A stretch of 7,005 bases of DNA from Deltaproteobacteria bacterium RBG_13_52_11 (GTDB lineage Bacteria > Desulfobacterota > B13-G15 > RBG-16-54-18), in the NCBI GenBank assembly GCA_001797745.1, contig MGQF01000099.1, positions 12,834-19,838 on the forward strand. Reading direction: 5' to 3'. Made by a program: the position numbers and the translations under genes. The first letter of the stretch is position 1, and each line of letters begins with the position of its first letter. Of this stretch, positions 1-5,808 are shown piece after piece. The notes beneath the pieces are model-generated. The model was not told the origin of the DNA. It was given only the letters and a program-made list of their open reading frames with translations, and made no database searches.

Positions 1-1
1 A

Positions 2-145
2 GGTGACCTCGCCTTCAACAATCATGGTCTAGCGCAGTTCAAGGCTGTGGCACTCCAGTGGATGGACGGGAAACGCATGCCGGTTTATCCATACTCTCCG
101 AAAATATGGACCATCAAACTGATGCCGCCTTGGGACAAGAGGTAA
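2..145 (+). CDS. C-terminal end of a Liv-type ABC transporter substrate-binding protein (5' truncated by window edge)
   Basis: An open frame runs from the window's left edge to a TAA and gives the last 47 residues of a protein. The pattern GDLAF-N-x-HGLA ... LQWMDGKR-x-PVYP ... IKLMPPW is the kind of C-terminus seen in Peripla_BP_6 (LivJ/LivK-like) periplasmic binding proteins. In these, a 'G.....NGH' stretch, a 'QW.DGK..VV.P' strand and a final 'P.PW' close the second lobe. Such proteins capture branched-chain amino acids, other amino acids, amides or urea in the periplasm and deliver them to LivHMGF. The gene is convergent with the livGFHM operon, an unusual position for the cognate binding protein. 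Only the tail is visible, so substrate and start cannot be judged. The family call rests on pattern recognition alone. Confidence 0.62.
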   Translation, partial: GDLAFNNHGLAQFKAVALQWMDGKRMPVYPYSPKIWTIKLMPPWDKR

Positions 146-180
146 AAGCAGCTATACAGACCTAATACGTGTGGTGTGAA

Positions 181-239
181 CCAAAAATTTACCCCCGGTG
201 CTCCTGTTTTTTTAGGGATGGCCGGGGGTAAATTTTTGG
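181..239. terminator. Perfect 18-bp inverted repeat between convergent genes; probable bidirectional terminator
   Basis: The left arm CCAAAAATTTACCCCCGG (181-198) and the right arm CCGGGGGTAAATTTTTGG (222-239) are exact reverse complements around a 23-nt loop. The loop itself contains a possible inner TCCT/AGGG stem. The GC-rich inner part (ACCCCCGG/CCGGGGGT) is flanked by an A-rich tract before and a T-rich tract after on both strands. This layout suits a bidirectional rho-independent terminator, and it sits between the ends of the binding-protein gene and livM. The T-tract is interrupted (TAAATTTTT), and an 18-bp perfect arm is longer than most terminators, so a mobile-element end is an alternative. 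Confidence 0.55.
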
Positions 240-271
240 CTGGCTGATCTGAACGTATCGCGGGTATTTAC

Positions 272-1312
272 CTAGCGGCGAGGCGATATCTTGTCCTTGA
301 GCCCCCAGATGCCGGTGGGCATGAACTTCATGACCAGGATGATAAGGATACCCGACAGCATCGGGTGTACCCGCCCTACCAGGTTCTCCCCGAAGGTGAA
401 AAGGGTCACGACGATAAAAGCACCGATAATAGGGCCCATAATCGTCCCATTGCCCCCCAGGACGCAGATGAGAAGAGGGTAGAACATCCAGCGATCGAGG
501 CTCATCATAGACGAAGGGTTGACGATAAACTGGTAATAGGCAAACAGGCTACCGCAAACCCCTATGATAAAAGACCCTATGATAAAAGCAAGGAGCTTGT
601 ATTTCAGGATATGAATCCCGTGCGAGGCTGCAGACATCTCATCCTCGCTGATGGCTCGCAGGGCCAGGCCGATTCTGGATTTCGTGATGGCATACACAGC
701 CACTACCGCCAAAACGACCAGAAGCAGGGCAGTCCAATAATATCTCCCCAAGTCTGTGAAACCGCCGGCCGGCAATCGCAGGCCCACGGCTCCACCTGAA
801 AATGCGGTAGTCCTTAAAATGACTATTTGGAGGATCTGGGCGGCCGCCAGGGTGCCGAAAGAAAAGTAATCTCCCCGGAGCCTGGATAGCGTCGGTATGC
901 CGATGATGATAGCGAAGATGGCCGGCACAACCCCGCTGAGGGCCATGACCAGCGGGTCAAAGTAATACCAGGTATGCGTTATATCGTGGAGCCAGATGAG
1001 GGCCGTGGTATAACCACCGAGGGCAAAGAAGGCGTGCGTTCCCAGACTGACCTGCCCCGTATATCCTCCGATCAGGTTCCATCCCTGAGAAACAACGATG
1101 TAGATGAAGACCATAAACAGGTAATAAATGAAAAAGGAATCAACGCCGATCATGAACGGCATCGTGCCGAACAGCACGAGCGCAAGAACAGCGATAATAA
1201 TAATGAGGAAGATGCGATTCTTCAAGCCAGCCTGCACAAGCGATTTCAGGAAACCAGAAGGATCTTTGGCCCGGCCTAATTGTTCCGACGACTTACGTGT
1301 TTTTTTCATCAT
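272..1312 (-). CDS. livM: Branched-chain amino-acid-type ABC transporter permease LivM
   Basis: A 346-residue integral membrane protein, forming one half of the transmembrane channel of a HAAT-family ABC importer together with LivH. A basic cytoplasmic N-terminus (about residues 1-33) is followed by multiple hydrophobic segments. Family landmarks are GYTGQVSLG (83-91), the conserved first-core motif of LivM; an EAA-like cytoplasmic loop SRIGLALRAISEDEMSAASHGI (212-233) that contacts the ATPases; VLGGNGTIMGPIIGAFIV (284-301); and a C-terminal PTGIWGL (332-338). The length is usual for LivM. It is the last gene of the livGFHM cluster and starts 14 nt after the livH stop. Two ATG codons lie in tandem (1312 and 1309) and no clear Shine-Dalgarno sequence precedes either, suggesting translational coupling to livH. 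The substrate cannot be read from the sequence; branched-chain amino acids are the default for the family. Confidence 0.93.
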   Translation of the reverse strand: MMKKTRKSSEQLGRAKDPSGFLKSLVQAGLKNRIFLIIIIAVLALVLFGTMPFMIGVDSFFIYYLFMVFIYIVVSQGWNLIGGYTGQVSLGTHAFFALGGYTTALIWLHDITHTWYYFDPLVMALSGVVPAIFAIIIGIPTLSRLRGDYFSFGTLAAAQILQIVILRTTAFSGGAVGLRLPAGGFTDLGRYYWTALLLVVLAVVAVYAITKSRIGLALRAISEDEMSAASHGIHILKYKLLAFIIGSFIIGVCGSLFAYYQFIVNPSSMMSLDRWMFYPLLICVLGGNGTIMGPIIGAFIVVTLFTFGENLVGRVHPMLSGILIILVMKFMPTGIWGLKDKISPRR

Positions 1313-1326
1313 ATATCGTTAAAATA

Positions 1327-2202
1327 TTACGCTTTTTGGCTGATCTTCCCAAAGAGGCCATAGGGTCTAAGGGTCAAAGTCAGTATGAATATGACAAACA
1401 ATATGCCTTGAGCCCACCCCATACCTACATAATAGGATGCCATGCTCTCAATAACACCTATAATGATTCCCCCCAACAGGGCCCCGCCGACATTGCCAAT
1501 GCCCCCCAGGGTTAAGGCGATCAGGGCTTTTATCGCTATATCAAAACCATAGTTGGGGTCAAAGGAGTAGGTTGTCGCAAAATTGATGCCTGCTATGCCG
1601 GCCAGCCCTGTGCCAATAGCGAATGCCACCGCATTGACCCGGTGGGGGCTGATTCCCATCAGGCTGCTGGCTTCACTGTCCTCCGAACAAGCCCTCACGG
1701 CCGTGCCTATCAGGGTCTTCCTGAGGAAGAGGAAAACACCCGTCGTTGCCAGGATAGCTATCCCCAATGCAATCAGCCGGGTCAAGGTGGTGTGTATGCC
1801 AAATAGTCTTACGGTATAAAAACCGTATGTGGTCACCACTGCCCTGGGGTTGGGGGTCCAGGCCACCGTCATGAAATTTTCCGCAACAAACATCACCCCC
1901 ACCGCGATCAAGAGGGAACTGATCCTGTCCTGTAAAGCGGCCGACTCCTTGAAAAGACCATAATAGAAGGCTACCCCGAGCAGCAACGCAACGAGAACAA
2001 TAGGTATTATGGACAGATACGGATCAATACCGAGGAGGGTGAATAACCAAAAACACAGGTAAGAGAAGAAGATGATGATCGACCCCTGTGCGATAAAAAC
2101 AATCCGCATGGTGCCGAAGATCAGGCTGAGTCCAATGGCGGCTGTGCCATACATGGTCCCAAAAAGAATACCGTTGACTAAAGCCTGTATAACGATCTCC
2201 AC
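1327..2202 (-). CDS. livH: Branched-chain amino-acid-type ABC transporter permease LivH
   Basis: A 291-residue polytopic membrane protein, the partner permease of LivM. It shows IGLSLIFGTMRIVFIAQG (23-40), corresponding to the family's 'IGL.LIFG..R..N.AHG' segment. It also has an EAA-like coupling loop GTAVRACSEDSEASSLMGI (166-184), the strongly conserved TLGGIGNVGGALLGGIIIGVIE (231-252) and a C-terminal LRPYGLFG (278-285). The usual AHG tripeptide reads AQG here. The start codon is GTG at 2202-2200. A GAGG ribosome-binding site at 2214-2211, 8 nt upstream, overlaps the livF stop codon and supports this start. The gap to livF is 10 nt, so the two are almost certainly co-transcribed and probably translationally coupled. 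Confidence 0.93.
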   Translation of the reverse strand: MEIVIQALVNGILFGTMYGTAAIGLSLIFGTMRIVFIAQGSIIIFFSYLCFWLFTLLGIDPYLSIIPIVLVALLLGVAFYYGLFKESAALQDRISSLLIAVGVMFVAENFMTVAWTPNPRAVVTTYGFYTVRLFGIHTTLTRLIALGIAILATTGVFLFLRKTLIGTAVRACSEDSEASSLMGISPHRVNAVAFAIGTGLAGIAGINFATTYSFDPNYGFDIAIKALIALTLGGIGNVGGALLGGIIIGVIESMASYYVGMGWAQGILFVIFILTLTLRPYGLFGKISQKA

Positions 2203-2212
2203 AGCTAAATCC

Positions 2213-2950
2213 TCACTTCTTCCGTTTAACCGCCATTCCCCCGATATAGGCCTTGCGAATTTCCTCGTTCGCGAGGAGATCTTCTCCCCTGCCGCTCATG
2301 ACAACTTTCCCCGTCTTCAGGACATAGGCATGATGGGCTATCTTCAGGGCCTGGTTAACATTCTGCTCCACAAGCAATATCCTCGCCTTCTGTTCGTTCA
2401 GGGTCGCGATGAGCTGAAATATTGTCTTCACCAGAATTGGGCTAAGCCCGAGAGAGGGCTCATCAAGCATAATAAGCTTTGGCCGGGCCATGATGGCCCG
2501 AGCAATTGCCAGCATCTGCTGTTCTCCGCCGCTCAGGGTGCCGGCCCTCTGGTTCTTGCGGTTTTGCAGCACGGGGAAAAGGCTATAGACACGCTCCAGA
2601 GATTCTGCGAAAAAGGGGCGGGCCCTCGGAATATAGGCACCGATCTTCAGGTTCTCCAGGACCGTGAGGCTAGCAAACAGGCGCCGCCCTTCGGGCACAT
2701 GAGTGATTCCCATATCCACTATTTCCTGGGGTCTGAGGTGATTCAGGGGCTTTCCCTCAAAAAGGATTTCTCCTTTTCGGGCACGGACTAGCCCCGAGAT
2801 GGTCTTAAGAATGGTTGTTTTCCCGGCACCATTGGCGCCGACGAGCGCGACGATGGCCTCTTCTTCTACCTGAAGGGAAACATCCCACAGAGCGTGGACA
2901 TCTCCATAAGAAACGGCTAGTCCCTTAACCTCAAGCAACTGGTTCGCCAA
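2213..2950 (-). CDS. livF: ABC transporter ATP-binding protein LivF
   Basis: A cytoplasmic ATPase that with LivG drives the LivHM importer. In order it has Walker A GANGAGKT (38-45), the LivF-typical VPEGRRLF (85-92), signature LSGGEQQ (139-145) and Walker B LIMLDEP (159-165). The switch region reads LLVEQN (192-197), with Gln196 where most ABC ATPases have His; this VEQN form is normal for LivF. The length of 245 residues is slightly above the usual ~235 because of a basic KRKK tail. The start appears to be TTG at 2950, preceded at 6 nt by GAGG lying inside the end of livG, so the two genes overlap by 20 nt. A second in-frame TTG at codon 5 (2938) would give a conventional 'LLEVKGLAVSYG' beginning but lacks a good ribosome-binding site. 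Confidence 0.94.
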   Translation of the reverse strand: MANQLLEVKGLAVSYGDVHALWDVSLQVEEEAIVALVGANGAGKTTILKTISGLVRARKGEILFEGKPLNHLRPQEIVDMGITHVPEGRRLFASLTVLENLKIGAYIPRARPFFAESLERVYSLFPVLQNRKNQRAGTLSGGEQQMLAIARAIMARPKLIMLDEPSLGLSPILVKTIFQLIATLNEQKARILLVEQNVNQALKIAHHAYVLKTGKVVMSGRGEDLLANEEIRKAYIGGMAVKRKK

Positions 2951-3671
2951 GATATGCCTCTATAACTTTCGGATTATTTGCCACCTCGTCCGGTTTACCA
3001 TCGGCAATCTTCAGGCCATAATCCAGGACCACGACCCGGTCGCAAGAATCAAGAACGGCATCCACCTTGTGTTCGATCCACAAGATCGAGATCTTTCTCT
3101 TATCCCTTGCCCTCTTGACCACCTGAAGGACCTGATGGATTTCAGATGGATTAAGACCGGCCATTGGCTCATCCAGCAGGGTCACCACCGGCATGGATGC
3201 CAAAGCCATCGCCACCTCTAAAAGACGCCGGTCTGAGAGCGTGATATGTTCCACCATGATATTTCTCTTCTCGGACAACTCCACAAGCTCTAAGGCTTCT
3301 AATGCCCTTTCCCGAGCCCCCTTACCCTTATGCTTACGTCCATAAAGAGACCCTACCATGACATTTTCCAATACGGTCATCTTCAAGAAGGTCTTAGTGA
3401 GCTGAAAGGTCCTGGCAATTCCCATGTGACATATTTTGTGAGGAGCGAGGCCAGTTATTTTTTTCCCTTGCAAGTATACATCGCCCCTGTTTGGTTTATA
3501 GATCGAAGTGATGATATTGAAAAGTGTCGATTTACCCGCACCGTTAGGGCCAATAAGCCCCAATAATTCGCTCTGCTCGAGTCGCAGGTCAACGTTGTTG
3601 AGGACCTGTAAGCCGCCAAAGCTCATAGAGATCTTGTCCAAACGGAGGATCACTTCATTTTTTTTAGGCAT
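2931..3671 (-). CDS. livG: ABC transporter ATP-binding protein LivG
   Basis: The first gene of the liv operon, encoding a 246-residue ATPase. Seen in order: Walker A GPNGAGKST (41-49), Q-loop RTFQ (87-90), signature region ITLSDRRLLEVA (143-154), Walker B VVTLLDEP (162-169) followed by the LivG-typical MAGLNP, and a switch histidine in WIEHK (His201). The signature helix lacks the canonical LSGGQ glycine pair and reads LSDRR. LivG proteins often deviate here, and a 'TLSDRR/TLADRK' subgroup is known to me from the family, so this does not imply inactivity. The ATG at 3671 is preceded by AGAGAAG (3684-3678) at a 6-nt spacing, which supports the start. The 3' end overlaps livF by 20 nt. Confidence 0.94.
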   Translation of the reverse strand: MPKKNEVILRLDKISMSFGGLQVLNNVDLRLEQSELLGLIGPNGAGKSTLFNIITSIYKPNRGDVYLQGKKITGLAPHKICHMGIARTFQLTKTFLKMTVLENVMVGSLYGRKHKGKGARERALEALELVELSEKRNIMVEHITLSDRRLLEVAMALASMPVVTLLDEPMAGLNPSEIHQVLQVVKRARDKRKISILWIEHKVDAVLDSCDRVVVLDYGLKIADGKPDEVANNPKVIEAYLGEPVA

Positions 3672-4084
3672 TATATACTTCTCTGTCTGTATCGATCTCG
3701 TCTGTATTTAATCAGCCTTTTTCTTACCATATAAATAAACTAAGTTGCAGCTAGGCTGATATTCGTCTCTTACCCTTGGGCAAAATTACTTACATGAAAA
3801 TCACCCCTCCTGCTGTTGGGAGGATCAACAGTTAACCTTTTAACTTCCATTCAAAGGCCGTTTCCGAAGATGATTGTAAACCCTTTGTGACGTATTGGTT
3901 TGATTTTCTCATTATTAGTCCGCGCATTTTTGGAGTACCGTACCCCAACTTACTGAACTTGTCAAGGCTACGTTGTAAAATTTATTGGCAATTACCCTAT
4001 TTTAAGGTGAAAATATTACGCTGGACTGGTGAGGAAGATCCAGCATGCGGGGGAATTGTTAACCAACAGCAGAGGGAGGTACAT
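3672..4084. other. Divergent intergenic region between livG and the 97-aa exported protein gene
   Basis: There are 413 nt without a convincing gene. The region should hold the liv promoter (minus) and that of the downstream plus-strand gene. Short palindromic structures are visible. ATCAGCCT (3711-3718) pairs with AGGCTGAT (3753-3760). CCTCC (3806-3810) pairs with GGAGG (3819-3823). CTGTTG (3813-3818) pairs with CAACAG (3826-3831) and competes with the preceding hairpin. GCTGGA (4020-4025) pairs with TCCAGC (4039-4044) in the leader of the plus-strand gene. An upstream extension of that gene's frame to an ATG at 3887 exists, but it looks non-coding and lacks a ribosome-binding site. No riboswitch that I recognise is present. 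Confidence 0.6.
3756..3783 (-). promoter_or_regulatory. Possible sigma70-type promoter of the liv operon
   Basis: On the minus strand TTGCCC (3783-3778) and TATCAG (3761-3756) are separated by 16 nt, a 4/6 + 4/6 match to the sigma70 consensus. They lie about 85 nt upstream of the livG start. The proposed -10 overlaps one arm of the 8-bp inverted repeat at 3711-3718/3753-3760, which could be a regulator site. Matches of this quality occur by chance in AT-rich DNA, so this is only a candidate. Confidence 0.25.
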
Positions 4085-4378
4085 ATGTCTGTGAGAGAGG
4101 GGATCGTTTTAGGGATCGTCGTAATAGTCCTCGTCAGCTTTCCGGGTGCACCCCCTGTGATATGGGCTGAGGACATGGACAAACCAACGGGAACGGAGAT
4201 TACCTTTGATTTTGTGATTGCTCGTCCTCTTGGTATTGTGAGCTGTGCACTGGGTGCAACCATTTTCGTTGCCACCTTCCCCTTTGCCATCGCTACCGGG
4301 AGCGCAAAGAACACTGCCCATGCACTGGTGGCTGAGCCGTATAACTTCACCTTTGATCGAGGGTTGGGAGAATACTAG
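4085..4378 (+). CDS. Small exported / membrane-associated protein of unassigned function (97 aa)
   Basis: ATG at 4085 has a strong GGGAGG ribosome-binding site (4074-4079) 5 nt upstream, which decides the start over the longer open frame beginning at 3887. Residues 5-18 form a hydrophobic core typical of a signal peptide, with a plausible cleavage after Ala28 (VIWA/ED). A second hydrophobic stretch covers about 50-72 after an RPLG motif (47-50) and is followed by LVAEPYNFTFDRGLGEY (81-97) at the C-terminus. From memory this 'RPLG...LG..F....PF....G....LV.EP..FTF.R.LG' layout matches a family of short uncharacterised envelope proteins in proteobacteria, sometimes loosely named multidrug transporter. 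I know of no established function and assign none. It is divergent from the liv operon and appears monocistronic. Confidence 0.8.
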   Translation: MSVREGIVLGIVVIVLVSFPGAPPVIWAEDMDKPTGTEITFDFVIARPLGIVSCALGATIFVATFPFAIATGSAKNTAHALVAEPYNFTFDRGLGEY

Positions 4379-4530
4379 AGAATAGCAGTGGCCTTGCCAT
4401 CCCCCCGGTATTATCGCCAGTCTGGATCGCTGGGAAGCGCGATTTTAGAAGTTTATTATCAATCTTCTCAACCGCACTATTTTTTAAGCCTCTCTGCTAG
4501 ATTTGATTTTGAAACAGGCAAGAGGATAAA

Positions 4531-4647
4531 GTGCCGCAAAAACCCCCATTTTTTCGGAAAGAGCGGCAGATCATCCTGAAAGCCGAAGACAATGGCCAAA
4601 ACACTTTTTGCTGGAAGACGTGCCGAGCCATTGAAAAATCAGGATAA
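4531..4647 (+). CDS. Doubtful small ORF, 38 codons, possible remnant
   Basis: A GTG codon preceded by AGAGGA (4521-4526) at a 4-nt spacing opens a 38-residue frame with the core PPFFRKERQIILKAEDNGQ (5-23), basic and helix-prone. The start of some transposase or helix-turn-helix proteins looks broadly similar, and the inverted repeat just downstream would fit a decayed element. However, I cannot name a family, the frame is short, and the ribosome-binding site could be coincidental. It may be a degraded gene fragment or simply non-coding. Confidence 0.2.
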   Translation: MPQKPPFFRKERQIILKAEDNGQNTFCWKTCRAIEKSG

Positions 4648-4663
4648 GATCGTTATATTACCA

Positions 4664-4766
4664 ACGAGGGGAAAACCGAGTTTTTAGCTCCTCGTCGGCG
4701 CCAGCCAGCGTTGCGGTAACAGGGGTCCCCCATTTTATCCCCCCCTGTGCCGGGTTTTCCCCTTGT
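4664..4766. repeat. Inverted-repeat pair (13/14 bp) enclosing a nested hairpin; possible MITE or IS remnant
   Basis: ACGAGGGGAAAACC (4664-4677) and the reverse complement of 4753-4766 (ACAAGGGGAAAACC) agree at 13 of 14 positions and bound a 103-bp block. Inside it, ACAGGGG (4719-4725) pairs exactly with CCCCTGT (4742-4748). A competing stem ACGAGG/CCTCGT (4664-4669/4690-4695) is also possible. The size and layout fit a small non-autonomous element, a trimmed insertion-sequence end or a structured intergenic RNA. No target-site duplication is obvious at its edges. Confidence 0.45.
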
Positions 4767-4825
4767 ACTATTTTTAAGACTGTTTATAGAAAGATTCCCA
4801 AAATTATAGTTATAGGGCCTGTCAA

Positions 4826-4847
4826 GATAGTTATTTAAAAAACTATC
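4826..4847. repeat. AT-rich hairpin GATAGTT/AACTATC
   Basis: A perfect 7-bp inverted repeat (4826-4832 and 4841-4847) surrounds an 8-nt A/T loop in the convergent intergenic space. There is no T-run on either side, so it is not a standard rho-independent terminator. Its role is unknown. Confidence 0.4.
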
Positions 4848-4970
4848 GAAATTCTCCTCTACTTCTCTTAATTTTAGAATAAGGGATTGCAAGTACTGTA
4901 GAATGCTACAGACTAAATGCTTCAAAAAAATATTGCTGGAGTCGGCAAGGAGATAGGCCCTGATTTCCCT

Positions 4971-5639
4971 TCAGTTCATGGGAATGATGTCGGCGTAAGC
5001 AAACCCATCCCGTTCAACAACCTCGCCAACGCTGACCGGCACCGTGTTCCGAAACATGGGGCCGCCTATGACGACGGTGTGGATTTCTCCATTCTCTCCG
5101 CACGGGTCGCAATCCTGAGGAAACTCCGCGAGCAACGCCCTTGACCATTTTCGTCCGGCAAGACGCGCTGGCAGTTTCTTGAGATCAACGCTGCTGACAT
5201 AGGCTTCGAGCCCTGCGGACAGCATCTGCACTGCCAACTCTCTTGTGGGGATTCCCCACAGCGGGAATAGAGGCTCAATCCCGGTCCCTCTCAATTGGTT
5301 CTCCCGATACCGCCGGATATCTTCAAGGAAGAGATCTCCGAACACTATGCACGCAATACCCTTGGAGGCGGACTCCGTGACGAACTGCCGCATGATGGCG
5401 TCGCTCTGCTCGATGGTGCAGGGATCGGGGAGATGGATCGTTTGGAGCGGCAGCCCCGCAGCGCCGGCCTGCTGCTCAAGCATTTCCCATCTGGTGGCGT
5501 GCATGGACACGCGGTTGTATTTTTGATTCATGACGGTGAACAGGCCCACAAGCTCTATCCTCGGGTCTTGCCGGATGAGGTGGAGCGCCCACGCACTGTC
5601 CTTGCCGCTACTCCAGCTCACTAACGTCCTTTTCTTCAT
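4971..5639 (-). CDS. DUF71/COG2102 PP-loop ATPase (diphthine-ammonia-ligase-family, bacterial type)
   Basis: A 222-residue soluble protein of the adenine-nucleotide alpha-hydrolase-like fold, PP-loop subgroup. The PP-loop SSGKDS (10-15) binds the ATP pyrophosphate. GDLFLEDIRRYRE (101-113) and PLWGIPTREL (126-135) are family blocks. CDPCGENGEIHTVVIGGPMF (177-196) is the C-terminal signature equivalent to 'GE.GE.HT.V..GP.F'. Eukaryotic and archaeal relatives (Dph6) amidate diphthine on EF-2. Bacteria lack diphthamide, and published comparative genomics proposed other roles, including a link to B12 salvage for some bacterial members. Nothing in this neighbourhood supports a B12 role, so the substrate remains open. 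The length is normal and the ATG at 5639 has a weak GAGA upstream. It lies 169 nt after the methyltransferase gene in the same direction and may share its transcript. Confidence 0.88.
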   Translation of the reverse strand: MKKRTLVSWSSGKDSAWALHLIRQDPRIELVGLFTVMNQKYNRVSMHATRWEMLEQQAGAAGLPLQTIHLPDPCTIEQSDAIMRQFVTESASKGIACIVFGDLFLEDIRRYRENQLRGTGIEPLFPLWGIPTRELAVQMLSAGLEAYVSSVDLKKLPARLAGRKWSRALLAEFPQDCDPCGENGEIHTVVIGGPMFRNTVPVSVGEVVERDGFAYADIIPMN

Positions 5640-5808
5640 GCATCTCTTTCTCGAACGACTGGCGAGCTAAGCCTTGCCACGAACGGAATTCGCTCCGGAG
5701 GCGCCCTTTATCCTTTTATCTTTCCTTGAGTGCCGTACCGAAGCGGTGCGTACGTTGAATCTAACCGGCGCGGGGTAGGCCAGCACCTGAGTCCGGTTGA
5801 GTGGCTTG

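Larger units (their letters stand above)
4379..4970. other. Gene-poor convergent intergenic region
   Basis: About 590 nt lie between the 3' ends of the 97-aa protein gene and the PP-loop ATPase gene, without a convincing coding region. It contains a weak hairpin ATCGC/GCGAT (4426-4430/4439-4443) followed by TTTAG, which might terminate the upstream gene. It also holds a small GTG-started frame (4531-4647), the 13/14-bp inverted repeat pair at 4664-4766, GATAGTT/AACTATC (4826-4832/4841-4847) and CTGTAG/CTACAG (4896-4901/4906-4911). None of the hairpins has the long T-run of a clear rho-independent terminator. Frames of 63 and 90 codons exist here but show no recognisable protein features. Confidence 0.55.

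Noticed and set aside
365..799. 144-codon plus-strand frame inside livM, and similar plus-strand frames inside livH, livF and the other minus-strand genes
   Set aside because: These are antisense shadows of strongly recognisable minus-strand genes, with low-complexity or implausible protein sequence.
3887..4084. 66-codon N-terminal extension of the 97-aa protein frame from an ATG at 3887
   Set aside because: It has no ribosome-binding site at 3887 and would bury the signal peptide internally, while the ATG at 4085 has a near-ideal GGGAGG at 5 nt.
4388..4579. 63-codon plus-strand frame after the 97-aa protein gene
   Set aside because: The start is 9 nt after the previous stop with no Shine-Dalgarno sequence, the product has no recognisable features, and it overlaps the alternative small GTG frame.
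4808..4826. TTGACA near TATAAT on the minus strand, a possible promoter
   Set aside because: The spacing between the two hexamers is 11 nt, far from the 16-18 nt needed, and the nearest minus-strand gene downstream is livG, more than 1 kb away across an oppositely oriented gene.
4653..4925. 90-codon minus-strand frame in the convergent gap
   Set aside because: It runs across the inverted-repeat block, has biased low-complexity composition, no ribosome-binding support and no recognisable domain.
5728..5744. Hairpin CGTACCG-AAG-CGGTGCG between the methyltransferase and PP-loop genes as a terminator
   Set aside because: The stem is 7 bp with one wobble pair and no T-run follows in either direction. 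Read on the minus strand it contains a C-A mismatch. It is too weak to call.
5755..5802. attC-like (integron recombination site) motifs: ATCTAAC ... GTTGAGT matching RYYYAAC ... GTTRRRY, with CCGG/CCGG inside
   Set aside because: The pairing covers only about 7 bp, there are no recognisable L boxes or the usual central spacer and length, and the flanking genes are not arranged as a cassette array. The degenerate motifs are expected by chance.
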